Positions 55,290-64,000 of a DNA stretch of 64,000 nucleotides are shown here, piece by piece. The DNA is from Lysinibacillus sp. FSL K6-0232 (GTDB lineage Bacteria; Bacillota; Bacilli; Bacillales_A; Planococcaceae): assembly GCF_038008325.1 (NCBI RefSeq), contig NZ_JBBOYW010000001.1:1168001-1232000 (forward strand), read 5' to 3'. The first letter of the stretch is position 1, and every line of letters begins with the position of its first letter. Made by a program: the position numbers and the translations under genes. Under the pieces are notes generated by a model. That model saw nothing but the letters and a program-made list of their open reading frames with translations, did no database searches and was not told where the DNA came from.

Positions 55290-56819
55290 ATGATATTTCA
55301 GGATGATGGACAATCTGGTACAACCGACTATGAACGAATAGATTTTCAACGGATGATACGAGATATTGAAACAGGCAAAGTGGACTGTATTATTTGTAAG
55401 ACGCTTGCGAGAGCTTTTCGGAATTATTCTGACCAAGGCTATTTTTTAGAAAGAATATTCCCTCTCTACAATGTGCACTTTATTAGCATAGGCGACCCAG
55501 CTATTGACACCTATATAAATCCAGAGGTCATACAGGGATTAGAAGTGCCAATGACAGGACTATTGAATGACCGTTATGCTGCTCGTATATCAAACGATGT
55601 TCGTCGTACTCTTAATACAAAACGACGAAATGGTGAATTTATCGGCTCATTCGCTCCTTACGGCTATAAAAAGAACCCTGAAAATAAAAATCATCTTATT
55701 ATTGATGAAGAAGCCGCACAAGTTGTCCACAACATTTACCATTGGTTTGTCTATGATGGCATGAGTAAAGCAGGGCTTGTGAAACATTTAAACGAATTAG
55801 GTGTTCCAATACCATCTCAGTATAAACGACAAAAAGGGTTTAATCACCGTACACCCAATGATACTAAGAATGATGGCATGTGGGCTTTAGGGACAATCCA
55901 TCGTATCTTAACCAATGAAATGTATATTGGTACAATGGTACAGGGTCAACAGCGAGTGGTTAGCTATAAAATTCATGATAAAATTACACCACCAGAAGAA
56001 GAATGGTTTGTGGTGGAAAACACACATGAACCAATTATTAAAAAATCTTTATTTAAAAAAGCCCAAAGTTTACAAAAACGTGATACCCGTACCACACCAG
56101 ATGAAAAAAACGTCCATCTTTTCTCTGGCTTCCTTCATTGTCCAGACTGCGGAATGGGCATGACAAGGAAAATAAAGCGACACCAAAGAAAAACAGGATT
56201 GAAAGAATATGCTTATTATGTTTGTTCTACCTATGCGATTAAACATAAAGGAAAATGCACACTTCATAGCATGAATGTAGAGGACATCACAGAAGTTGTA
56301 TTACGAGCGATACAAACACAAATAGTGCTTGTGGATGATATGACCATCATCGTTCAAGAAATTAATAAACAGCCTATTGTTCGGACAAAATCAAAACAAT
56401 TAGAACAGCTATACAAGGTAAAACAACAAGAGCTAGAAAAAATAACAGCCGTCACAGATAATCTATATATGGATTGGAAAACTGGAGATATTACAAAAGC
56501 TGAATATTCATGGATGAAAGCTAAATTTGAGCAGAAAATGAATGAAGTGACACAGGTGATTGCCAACCTCGAAACCGAAATGGCGACTGTTCAAAAAGGC
56601 ATTGGTGTGAACCATTCCTATCTCCAAACATTTTTAAAGCATAAAAATATTCAAGCACTTGACCGAGGTTTATTGATTGAGCTGATTGATACGATTTATA
56701 TTCATGAGAACAAAGAAATGACGATTCAATTTAATTTTGCAGACCAGCATCAGCATATGTTGGAATTTATTCAACAAAACAAGAAGCCATTCATGACAAT
56801 GAAAAACCAAGTGATGTGA
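55290..56819 (+). pseudogene. Large serine recombinase (TndX/TnpX type) lacking its catalytic N-terminus
   Basis: 509 aa remain, beginning inside the resolvase domain (DDGQSGTTDYERIDFQRMIR, KTLARAFRNYSDQGYFLERI). A recombinase domain (APYGYKKNPENKNHLIIDEE), a zinc ribbon (CPDCGMGM...CSTYAIKHKGKC) and a coiled-coil C-terminus follow. The first ~60 residues with the nucleophilic Ser (Y-x-R-V-S motif) are absent. Restoring the sequence by removing the ISL3 element puts a TAG in frame just upstream, so the N-terminus was lost before the IS arrived. There is no ribosome binding site. It is probably the relic of a Tn4451/Tn5397-like element. Confidence 0.85.
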
Positions 56820-56861
56820 TTCGCTGACTTGGTTCTTTCCCCTTAAATTCTTCTATATATG

Positions 56862-56976
56862 CTCCATTATGACCTAAAAATTTAATAATCTTTGGACCTT
56901 CTATTGTAAATGTCATATTTTTTAAAACGGTTTTATGTTTATAAGATTTCACAATATTTTTTACTTCAATTTTCAC
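56862..56976 (-). pseudogene. ABC transporter ATP-binding gene, truncated within Walker A
   Basis: GTG 56976 opens KIEVKNIVKSYKHKTVLKN, MTFTIEGPKIIKFLGHNGA and then changes abruptly to YIEEFKGKE, where GKTT is expected. Only ~39 codons of the ATPase survive; the remainder is replaced by sequence belonging to the recombinase side. It lies 3 nt after the GntR gene, the normal YtrA-YtrB arrangement. The junction falls at or near GGAGCA, which contains the GA dinucleotide used by TndX-type recombinases. That link is inference. Confidence 0.8.
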
Positions 56977-56979
56977 GTA

Positions 56980-57351
56980 TTATCCCCCCTGTAGCATTTT
57001 TTGTAATTCTTCATCGGAAATACCTAATCGCCGAGCCTCCTTTTTTAATAGCTCAATATGCTGTTGCAAGAAATTTTCTTTGCGCTTAGCAATTAAAATA
57101 TTTTTTGCATCTGGATGTACAAACATACCAACACCTCTTTTTTTATAAATAAGACCTTTATCCACTAACTCATTCACACCTTTCCCAGCAGTAGCAGGGT
57201 TAATCTGGTATTCCTTAGCAAATTCATTTGTGGAGGGAAGGCGATCCTCAGGCTGTAACTGTCCATCTAAAATAGCATTCTCAACCCTTTCACGAATTTG
57301 TTGGAAAATAGGCTTCTCATTATTAAAAGAATGAATCGCAATGCACCTCAC
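56980..57351 (-). CDS. GntR-family (YtrA-like) transcriptional repressor
   Basis: 123 aa. Winged-helix GntR domain: KPIFQQIRERVENAILDGQL, LPSTNEFAKEYQINPATAGK, LVDKGLIYKKRGVGMFV, followed by a short helical tail (no large effector domain), typical of the YtrA subfamily that controls ABC export operons. GTG 57351 is the first start in frame; the Shine-Dalgarno GTGAGGTG overlaps it, so initiation at a following ATT codon cannot be excluded. Its ABC gene partner is truncated. Confidence 0.88.
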   Translation of the reverse strand: MRCIAIHSFNNEKPIFQQIRERVENAILDGQLQPEDRLPSTNEFAKEYQINPATAGKGVNELVDKGLIYKKRGVGMFVHPDAKNILIAKRKENFLQQHIELLKKEARRLGISDEELQKMLQGG

Positions 57352-57380
57352 TGTTCATTGGTTAATTGCATGTGTAACTA

Positions 57381-57408
57381 ACCATATAACGTTAAGCTTT
57401 TTTGTCAA
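57381..57408 (-). promoter_or_regulatory. Promoter and likely operator of the GntR gene
   Basis: On the minus strand TTGACA (57408-57403), 16 nt, TATGGT (57386-57381). Directly downstream GGTTA...TTAACC half sites (57382-57359) form a dyad that could be the autoregulatory operator. Confidence 0.65.
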
Positions 57409-57618
57409 TCAAATATTTAACGAAGCAGCTATATGTAGGTGATGTTTCTTTACGATAAAAAATGGTTATAGAATCTTAAAGAGTAGCACGGATAGAAACT
57501 TTTCCCATCGCAAAATATTATCAACAATATTACATGAGAGGATAGTAGCTCCATGTTTGCATATATGCGATAAAAGTGCTGTGCATATACTGACAGTAAA
57601 GGGGGGAGGTGAGCTTTT

Positions 57619-57870
57619 ATGAGAATTAACTGGAAGGTTCGTCTTCAACATATACCATTTTTACTGGGGCTATTTTCACTATTACTGTTACTAGCACAGC
57701 AGGTAGCGGCTATTTTTGGCTTTGAATTAACAAATGCAATGGGTGACCAAATTTCCTCTATTTTCAATACAATTTTATCCATTCTTGTGCTACTAGGCGT
57801 AGTTGTAGACCCAACAACAAAAGGCACAAGTGATAGTGAACGAGCTTTAATGTATCGAAGACCAAGATAA
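57619..57870 (+). CDS. Phi-LC3-type phage holin (orphan)
   Basis: 83 aa with two hydrophobic helices (about 11-32 and 48-62) separated by a short polar turn, starting MRINWKVRLQHIPF and ending VVVDPTTKGTSDSERALMYR. The VDPTTKGTSDS tail is a hallmark of phage_holin_1 (phi LC3). GGGAGGTGAG precedes ATG 57619. No endolysin or phage structural gene is nearby, so it is either a prophage relic or a host gene with a derived role. Confidence 0.85.
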   Translation: MRINWKVRLQHIPFLLGLFSLLLLLAQQVAAIFGFELTNAMGDQISSIFNTILSILVLLGVVVDPTTKGTSDSERALMYRRPR

Positions 57871-57951
57871 AATAAACTAAAAGTGTAATTTTACAATTTT
57901 GATATATATGTTATAATGTTAAAAAATTGATAGAGTAGGGAGGGTGATTGC

Positions 57952-60078
57952 ATGTCCCTTGAATTGGAGCGAAGAATTGCTAAGCTTGAAGAGGAGATGG
58001 CGGATTTACGCCAGGAATTACAGCACTTAAAACATACGCAAGGCTCTGAGAAAATAAACACGCTTAATGCCAGACAATCAATGATTGAGCAGGCAAGACC
58101 AGTAGTACCAAAACCAACACCACCAAAGCCACTAAGAGAACCAATCAATAAACCAGCACTTACACCAAAGCCAAAGTCAGCGAAAGTGCCAGAAAAAGAG
58201 GTGCAACCACAGCCAACGATGGAGGAACGTGTTATGTGGGCACTTCCAAAGGTCTTTATGGTTATTTTAGTAATGGGGGTGCTTTGGGGATTAAAGCTTG
58301 TTAGTGATTATGGTTATTTATCGAATGGCGTAAAAATCATCCTCGCCTATGCATTATCGGTAGGGCTAGCAGCAATAGCCTATGGGCTGGAGCGTAAAAA
58401 AGCAGGCTCATCTGCCATTACGATTTCATTATATGGTGGGGCATTTATTGTTGGTATTTTAACAACAGCAGCTAGCGCTATTTTATATAACATGATCGCT
58501 TTAACACCAGCTCTTGGTATTACGTTTGTTTATATTGGCTATGGAATTGCTATTAGTTATTTTAAGAAAAACGAAGCACTTACTATATTTGTTGCATTTA
58601 CATCTTTATTATTACCATATTTACTAGAATATATGGACTTTAATGCTGTTATTATTTCAACCTTTGTTATCGTGCTATTTGCGATGCTGCAAATAGTCAT
58701 TTATCAGCATAAGCAAAAGCTGGCACTTTATGTTGCAACATTTTTCTCTGTTGTTGCTGTAAGTGTTGTTGCATTTATGAACTACGAGCAACGACTTGTA
58801 TTTGCACTAGGTCTACTTGCTATTTTGGCAATCTTTTATGCAAGCTGGTGTCTTTTATATAATGCACAATCTAAATGGAAGCCACTCCATATTGGCTGTT
58901 ATTTTACATTGAGTACATTTAGTTTGTTATTAATGAATTTGATAATCCCTTCTCTTAATGTAGGGGAATGGTTATTATTTATCTTTATAGGCTTATTAGC
59001 TGCTGTGGCTGCATACAGTTACCGACAAAAGTGGCAGGAAGTATTTGATAGTGCGATTACGCTTGCATTTGTTATTTTATGTAATGCACTCTTAATTATG
59101 AATATACCAAATAATGTAGAAGACTTACTTTACCCACTTATTACCTTTGCAGGTGTCATGATGAGCTTACGCTTACGGGCAAGTATGATGAAGGTTGTAA
59201 GTTCGGGTAGTTTTATGATAACGTTGGTGCTTAACTTTATCTTCCATGAACCAATGCCGTTCTTTAGCATTGATCATTTAAGCCTAGTAATGCCAATTGT
59301 ATATCTTGCTGTGATTTATGTATATGCAAGACGTCCAAAAGAGGTATTATCGCCATTTGAAAAGGTTATGAAAGATTTATATGTCATTGATATTTTAGCT
59401 GTTATCACAGTAGGCTACTTCTTAGCCTATATTAGCAAGCTAGATACAGCTTATATTGTTAGCATGGATAATGTTCCATATATGATGTGTATCGCATTAG
59501 CAGTGTTATTTACAGTGTCACTATTTGTACAGGAGCACTATAAAGGGCGTGCCTTAACACCAGTGCTTGGCGCATTTTTCTTATTATTTGCGATTATGGT
59601 CGGCACAAGGCCAGCAATGATGGAAAGCTTAAATCTTGGAACAAGAATCATTTACCTTGCCGTAATTGTAGCAATTATTGTGGACATTATTGTCAAAGGC
59701 TATATTTATCGCTTATACGAAAAGCATATCGAGAAATATGTAGATGCCATTGTCACATCAGGCATTATACTAACGATGATATCCGTTTTAGGATTTGTAC
59801 AACAATTTACGTACAATAATATGCTGGATTGGAAAGTAAGCATTGCCTTTACAACACTGACATTATTCCTAACAGCTAGCATTGCTCTTTGGCTTAGCTC
59901 AACCCATCAGTTCAAAGCATTACGCACAACAGGCTTTCTTATTTTAGTCGTAGCATTTATCAAACTAATCTTCTTCGACCTATCCGCCCTTGATTTATTA
60001 ATTAGAGCCATCCTATTTATCACAATCGGTGGTATTGGGATGCTGTTATCAGGTAGGCTGCTGCGGAAGAAGGAATAA
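57952..60078 (+). CDS. DUF2339 large polytopic membrane protein
   Basis: 708 aa. N-terminal coiled coil (LELERRIAKLEEEMADLRQE), then a proline/lysine-rich linker (about 45-85), then some 18-20 membrane helices to the end. The pattern and the YGYLSNGVKIILAYALSVGL segment match DUF2339, whose function is unknown; envelope or polymer-related roles have been suggested but are not shown here. GGGAGGGTGAT precedes ATG 57952. Confidence 0.82.
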   Translation: MSLELERRIAKLEEEMADLRQELQHLKHTQGSEKINTLNARQSMIEQARPVVPKPTPPKPLREPINKPALTPKPKSAKVPEKEVQPQPTMEERVMWALPKVFMVILVMGVLWGLKLVSDYGYLSNGVKIILAYALSVGLAAIAYGLERKKAGSSAITISLYGGAFIVGILTTAASAILYNMIALTPALGITFVYIGYGIAISYFKKNEALTIFVAFTSLLLPYLLEYMDFNAVIISTFVIVLFAMLQIVIYQHKQKLALYVATFFSVVAVSVVAFMNYEQRLVFALGLLAILAIFYASWCLLYNAQSKWKPLHIGCYFTLSTFSLLLMNLIIPSLNVGEWLLFIFIGLLAAVAAYSYRQKWQEVFDSAITLAFVILCNALLIMNIPNNVEDLLYPLITFAGVMMSLRLRASMMKVVSSGSFMITLVLNFIFHEPMPFFSIDHLSLVMPIVYLAVIYVYARRPKEVLSPFEKVMKDLYVIDILAVITVGYFLAYISKLDTAYIVSMDNVPYMMCIALAVLFTVSLFVQEHYKGRALTPVLGAFFLLFAIMVGTRPAMMESLNLGTRIIYLAVIVAIIVDIIVKGYIYRLYEKHIEKYVDAIVTSGIILTMISVLGFVQQFTYNNMLDWKVSIAFTTLTLFLTASIALWLSSTHQFKALRTTGFLILVVAFIKLIFFDLSALDLLIRAILFITIGGIGMLLSGRLLRKKE

Positions 60079-60118
60079 AGTAAGGGGATATGGTTATCAG
60101 TAGAAGGTAACCATACAA

Positions 60119-60165
60119 ATAAAAAATGCCAAGGCGTTGATTTAACTAGCGCTTTGGCTTTTATG
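60119..60165. terminator. Bidirectional terminator after DUF2339 gene
   Basis: AAATGCCAAGGCGTT pairs with GCGCTTTGGCTTTT around an AT-rich loop. Confidence 0.75.
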
Positions 60166-60205
60166 CTGCTAATGAAAGAAACCTTTTCAACAGCTTTCGG
60201 CTATT

Positions 60206-61882
60206 TTATATTTCTAGTATAATATCTTCTGTGATATTTATATCATCAGGCTGAGGCGGAGATGTATTTGGCGGATTACCATTACCTGTACCGCCACCAC
60301 TACCAGTTCCGCTATTTCCTTTTGAAGCATTGCTTTCACTGAATGTAATAGAAGCACCACCATCCACAAGAATCGTATCTGCAACGATCGCTCCTTTAAT
60401 ATGTGCACCTGCCACTACCTTCACGTCAGCATTCGGTGCAATAATATGCTGTCCCTCTGAATTAAAGCCACCATTAAATGTAATATTATCTCCACCAGAG
60501 TAGACATTACCCTTTACACCAACACCGCTTGTAAATGTTAAATCTGCTTCTTTTGCATAAAGTGAGCCATTAATCTGTGTTTCACCTAAAATCGTTACCG
60601 GTTTAGTGCCACTATATAAAAAGTTGATTTGACTAACGTCGCCGCCATTATTAAAGGAGCCTTTAATATTGAGCGAGTCTTTGACGTAAATATTGAGCTT
60701 TCCTGTACCAATAATTTTAATATGCCCTTGTAAAATATTTAGGTCTTCAATATAGAGGTCTTTATCGGTATCACCCACATTGATAGTAATGGTATTATTT
60801 TGATCAACTTTAAATTCTTTAAAATGTGTATCACCAGTTAAATTAAGTGTGTAATTATTTGTTATATAATTAATTGCTTGGAAATTACCATTATTAATAA
60901 CATTTGTTTTATTCCATGGATCCGCTGCTGCCTCTTGATTAGGAGGGTAACTTAATTGAGAGAGAGTATTCATTCGATCATCTGGAAAAGGTGCAAGTAC
61001 GTTGCCAGATGGAAAATCCTTACTGTCCGTGACTTGATCTTTATATTTATTAAGACCATCATTATCGACATTAAATTTATCTGGAGAAGTACCTATAGTT
61101 CCATTTATAGAGGCTCCACCTTTTAGTGTAATCGTTCCACCAGCACTTGCCACATTGCCATTAATAGTACCTCCCGCATTCACAATAATATTGCCCTTTG
61201 TTTGTACCGTATATTCATTTGGAATAAAATGACCGTCACTAGTCGAGCCACCACCCGATCCTCCAGTAGTACCATCACTTGATCCCCCAGTAGTACCATC
61301 ATTCGATCCTTCTGAAGTGACTTCTAATACTGCTGTTACATTTTGCTGTAAGGTTCTTTGTATAGATGTGCCTTCGAACTCACCAGTCGACTTAATTGTA
61401 TATTGAAGGCTGGTTGCATTGTTTAAAGTAATGAATATATTTACTTTAGGTGTATGCCCAAATTGGTCATCAAATGTAGGTGTTTCAAAATTTTCAAATC
61501 TTGAGTCATCTAACGCTATTTCTATTCCTACATCTGCTGCTTGTATAGGGTATCCTAAGTTAACTAATTCGGTTTTTAAAAAAGCTTCAAGGTCTGGTGG
61601 ATCAGGAATTAGCTTTTGCTCATAAAGCCGTTTTTGTTCGTCATATTTTTCTTTTGCTAAATCTTTAGCAGTCTTAAAGTGTTCACGCCCATAATTTAAT
61701 CCAGCCTCTGCAATATAGTAAACAGACTGATCATCTCGTTCATGATCAGAGGTTTTTAAAGTATTACTTGAAACTTTTAAAATACTTAAACCTAATACCG
61801 ATATTAAAATAATGGTAAAAAAAACAAGTAGAAAAGTATAGCCATTGTCATTTTTTAATACTACTATTTTATTGTTTTTCAT
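60206..61882 (-). CDS. PilX-like pilus accessory protein, 558 aa
   Basis: N-terminus DNGYTFLLVFFTIILISVLG, a type IV pilin-like helix without the Glu5 of true pilins, then YYIAEAGLNYGREHF as in PilX/minor-pilin assembly proteins. From about residue 200 there is a Gly/Ser/Thr-rich stretch (TGGSSDGTTGGSGGGS), then a repetitive beta-solenoid-like region (ASINGTIGTS, INGSLYAKEADLTF, HIKGAIVADTILVDG) similar to polymer-forming or DUF-type surface domains. GGGAGGAG precedes ATG 61882. It is the third gene of a pseudopilin operon. A role in pilus tip or adhesion is inferred. Confidence 0.75.
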   Translation of the reverse strand: MKNNKIVVLKNDNGYTFLLVFFTIILISVLGLSILKVSSNTLKTSDHERDDQSVYYIAEAGLNYGREHFKTAKDLAKEKYDEQKRLYEQKLIPDPPDLEAFLKTELVNLGYPIQAADVGIEIALDDSRFENFETPTFDDQFGHTPKVNIFITLNNATSLQYTIKSTGEFEGTSIQRTLQQNVTAVLEVTSEGSNDGTTGGSSDGTTGGSGGGSTSDGHFIPNEYTVQTKGNIIVNAGGTINGNVASAGGTITLKGGASINGTIGTSPDKFNVDNDGLNKYKDQVTDSKDFPSGNVLAPFPDDRMNTLSQLSYPPNQEAAADPWNKTNVINNGNFQAINYITNNYTLNLTGDTHFKEFKVDQNNTITINVGDTDKDLYIEDLNILQGHIKIIGTGKLNIYVKDSLNIKGSFNNGGDVSQINFLYSGTKPVTILGETQINGSLYAKEADLTFTSGVGVKGNVYSGGDNITFNGGFNSEGQHIIAPNADVKVVAGAHIKGAIVADTILVDGGASITFSESNASKGNSGTGSGGGTGNGNPPNTSPPQPDDINITEDIILEI

Positions 61883-61898
61883 AAAACTCCTCCCACAT

Positions 61899-62324
61899 TT
61901 AATTTTTGATACTACGTGAAGTTAATTCTGCATTTATTTCTTTATCAGATGTATTTACAATTTTTATGGTTAGAACAACAGGAGTATCTTTTTTAGCCTC
62001 TAGTTTAAATTCTTTAATATTATTTGCAATAATCTCCCCATTTCGGGTAATTGTATTGTTAGAAAGGGTATATGTTTGTTGTCCGTCGCTAGTAGTAAAT
62101 GTATCAGTAGCATCATCAAATTCCGTTGCTTTTCGAAAATCCTTGGTAATTAATTTAAGTACATAGGAAGTATCCTGTAAATTTTTGTTTTTTGTAGTTT
62201 GTTTTTGCTGTGTTGATGTGCTGGAGCTTAATATACTAAATAGAAGAACTGAGATAATGCTGATAATAACGACGACGGCCAATGTTTCGACTAAGGTAAA
62301 GCCTTGCTGCTGTTTTTTTCGCAT
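61899..62324 (-). CDS. Prepilin-type N-methylation domain protein (minor pseudopilin)
   Basis: 141 aa. Class III signal peptide QQQGFTLVETLAVVVIISII with the invariant G-F-T-L-x-E motif (cleavage after Gly, Glu5 present) and a hydrophobic helix, then a small beta domain ending NAELTSRSIKN. AGGAGGCTG precedes ATG 62324. It lies 7 nt after the preceding pseudopilin gene. Confidence 0.87.
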   Translation of the reverse strand: MRKKQQQGFTLVETLAVVVIISIISVLLFSILSSSTSTQQKQTTKNKNLQDTSYVLKLITKDFRKATEFDDATDTFTTSDGQQTYTLSNNTITRNGEIIANNIKEFKLEAKKDTPVVLTIKIVNTSDKEINAELTSRSIKN

Positions 62325-62331
62325 TTTTTTA

Positions 62332-62745
62332 TCAGCCTCCTAATTTATATCTATTTTCTATTTTACTTTTGACACTTGTATCTTCTTTTACTTCTATAAT
62401 AATAGGTGTTAAGCCTAAGTTGTCAGGGTCTTTTAATGTTACATAAATGTGTACGGCATCGACTTGTTTTACCCAAATATTCTCACTAGTAGATTCTTTA
62501 TGATAATTTAACTGACCTTCTAAAACTGTTTCTATAGGGTTATTTCGATATTTATAAATACTTTCCATTTCCTTTTGGGCAAGATAGGTAGCATTTACAA
62601 TATCATCGGAGGTTGCCGTTGTTTTACTCGATTGTAAAAACATGCTCATAAAACTTAAAAGTATAATAGAGATTAACAGAATAGAGGCAATAACTTCAAT
62701 TAAGGTAAGACCATGCTCTTGCTGGACAAGGTTATTTTTTTTCAT
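62332..62745 (-). CDS. Prepilin-type N-methylation domain protein (pseudopilin)
   Basis: 137 aa. EHGLTLIEVIASILLISIIL shows the prepilin motif (Gly, Glu5) and helix, followed by VNATYLAQKEMESIYKYRNN, typical of PilV/minor pilin proteins. AGGAGGGAC precedes ATG 62745. It is the first gene of the three-gene minus-strand operon. No prepilin peptidase, PilB/PilC or major pilin gene is in the window, so the machinery must be elsewhere. Confidence 0.87.
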   Translation of the reverse strand: MKKNNLVQQEHGLTLIEVIASILLISIILLSFMSMFLQSSKTTATSDDIVNATYLAQKEMESIYKYRNNPIETVLEGQLNYHKESTSENIWVKQVDAVHIYVTLKDPDNLGLTPIIIEVKEDTSVKSKIENRYKLGG

Positions 62746-63017
62746 AAGTCCCTCCTAATATTTTTAAAAATAAAAATGGGTTTATTTCGATTTATTTATC
62801 TTATTACAATTAATTATAAATATTTCTTCCTATTCCAGTGCTCTACAAAGGTGACCACTCATTGGTGAAGAATAGATAAAAATAACTATTAAGGACATTA
62901 TAACAAATTCCAAGTATGTATCGAGTGAAATTTAAGGTTGTGTATAGTTCTTTATAACTAATTAATGAATTATTTTCGAATTTTTATATGGGTTAGCTAA
63001 TTAAAATCGGAATAAAG
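62746..63017. other. Divergent intergenic region
   Basis: AT-rich. It must hold the promoter of the minus-strand pilin operon, but I cannot single out one convincing candidate. Confidence 0.4.
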
Positions 63018-63062
63018 TTGCATTTTTGGTAGTGTCAAAATACTATAGTTGTAGTATTATTT
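63018..63062 (+). promoter_or_regulatory. Promoter and dyad before the VanW-like gene
   Basis: TTGCAT (63018-63023), 17 nt, TACTAT (63041-63046). A dyad AATACTA/TAGTATT (about 63039-63059) overlaps the -10 region and could be an operator. Confidence 0.55.
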
Positions 63063-63106
63063 GTATATACTCACAATGCGAAAAGTTCAATAAAAGGATG
63101 ATGTGA

Positions 63107-64000
63107 ATGAAAACTTACATAAAAATAATTAGCTCATTTTTAGCAATTGTTATAATCGTAGGAATTTTAATTCCATCATTTGTGTTAAATGATACAGTTT
63201 TTGCCAAAAATGATGTGAAAAGTTCGACAATTGGTGGTATAAAAATCGAGGCTGATAATCGTTCAGATTTAGTAACAATACTAGAACAAGCTGTTTTAGA
63301 TTGGCAACAGGCTGAAATAACTATTAGCGGTGCTGATATATCGCAGGTCATTAATCCTAGTCACTTTACTTTTGATGTAGCTGCAGCAATTGCACAATAT
63401 GAAAATTTAACAAAAAAGCCTTGGTATGCATTTTGGCAAAAGGAAAAGGTTGTACATATTCCGATTCCTGTAACAATTGATGCTGCTGCTATTCAGCAAA
63501 TCGAGCAAGTAGGTGTTTGGGATATTGATAAAACACTTCAGCAATTAACAATGCAGGCGGGTTATTTAAAAGAGCATGAGGTTGAGGCGGCTATAAATGA
63601 TGCAGTGATGCAAACAGGGGAAAGAATAGCCTTTCAGGTTGCAGATTTACCAAGTACGGAAAAAGGCATTGCAAAGGTTATTCCATTATTGAATGATGTG
63701 ACACTTGTACCAAATCAGGCAACCTCCTTACTGACACTGTTAGGAGAGCAGGTGGGTGCTGTCAATGATGCTGGCTTAGATTTTATAGCGTCTACGCTCT
63801 ATAGTGTACTTCTTCAAACAGACTATGAAATTTTAGAGCGACATTCTCAGCAAGAAAGTCCCTCTTATTTACAGCAAGGGATAGAGGCAGATATAAATGC
63901 TGCTTTAGCGAAAGACCTGCAATTTATGAATCGCTCTGAGCAGCTTGGTAAATTAAAAGCAACCATTGAGGGAAATCAATTAAAAATAGAAATTTTTGCA
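63107..64000 (+). CDS. VanW-family-like exported protein, 5' part (runs off the window)
   Basis: 298 codons are open to the window edge. A non-cleaved or Sec-type N-terminal helix (IKIISSFLAIVIIVGILIPS) precedes an extracytoplasmic region with GGIKIEADNRSDLVTILEQA and two peptidoglycan-binding-like segments, the layout upstream of VanW domains in Bacillus YoaR-like proteins. The VanW domain itself would lie beyond 64000, so the family call is tentative. AAAGGATG precedes ATG 63107. It is divergent from the pseudopilin operon; in some Firmicutes VanW-like genes accompany pilin genes. Confidence 0.6.
   Translation, partial: MKTYIKIISSFLAIVIIVGILIPSFVLNDTVFAKNDVKSSTIGGIKIEADNRSDLVTILEQAVLDWQQAEITISGADISQVINPSHFTFDVAAAIAQYENLTKKPWYAFWQKEKVVHIPIPVTIDAAAIQQIEQVGVWDIDKTLQQLTMQAGYLKEHEVEAAINDAVMQTGERIAFQVADLPSTEKGIAKVIPLLNDVTLVPNQATSLLTLLGEQVGAVNDAGLDFIASTLYSVLLQTDYEILERHSQQESPSYLQQGIEADINAALAKDLQFMNRSEQLGKLKATIEGNQLKIEIFA

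Overview
The window looks like chromosomal DNA of a low-GC, spore-forming Firmicute of the Planococcaceae/Bacillaceae, most probably Lysinibacillus or a close relative. This is inferred from AT-rich codon use, strong AGGAGG ribosome binding sites, spore genes (spoVS, cotE, a cotD-like gene), LexA, GlnR and Fur type operators, and gene order matching the Bacillus subtilis ymfJ-to-glnA region. No rRNA or tRNA gene was seen.

Region 1 (1-30.4 kb) is a conserved core: DUF3243, DUF3388, rodZ, pgsA, cinA, recA (LexA box), rny, ymdB, spoVS, a 2-oxoacid:ferredoxin oxidoreductase pair, miaB, ricA, cotE, mutS, mutL, a decayed glpK, glpD, a lipase-like hydrolase, miaA, hfq, a rhodanese, cobT under a cobalamin riboswitch, a TRIC-type membrane protein, a ynbB-like PLP enzyme, and glnR-glnA behind a long GlnR palindrome. 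Small intergenic arrays with an exact 21-bp period interrupt it.

Region 2 (30.4-39 kb) has a CotD-like coat gene, a Fur-box-controlled siderophore ABC uptake operon ending in a broken FhuF-type reductase, and a YjiH-type membrane gene split by an IS630-family element.

Region 3 (39-46.2 kb) has a secreted CAP-domain protein, then the most striking feature: five consecutive FMN riboswitches, each with its own terminator, on a ~202-bp period ahead of ribD-ribE-ribBA-ribH. A PQQ-type sugar dehydrogenase lipoprotein follows.

Region 4 (46.2-57.4 kb) is accessory and decaying: a permease with a ruined ABC ATPase, a frameshifted S-layer beta-helix protein, a frameshifted RadC-like gene beside a 235-bp three-arm palindrome, unknown secreted and cytosolic proteins, an orphan BlaI-type repressor, an intact ISL3 element with 8-bp target duplication, a truncated large serine recombinase, and a GntR gene followed by a truncated ABC ATPase.

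Region 5 (57.4-64 kb) has an orphan phi-LC3-type holin, a very large DUF2339 membrane protein, a three-gene pseudopilin-like operon on the minus strand, and the start of a divergent VanW-like gene that runs off the window.
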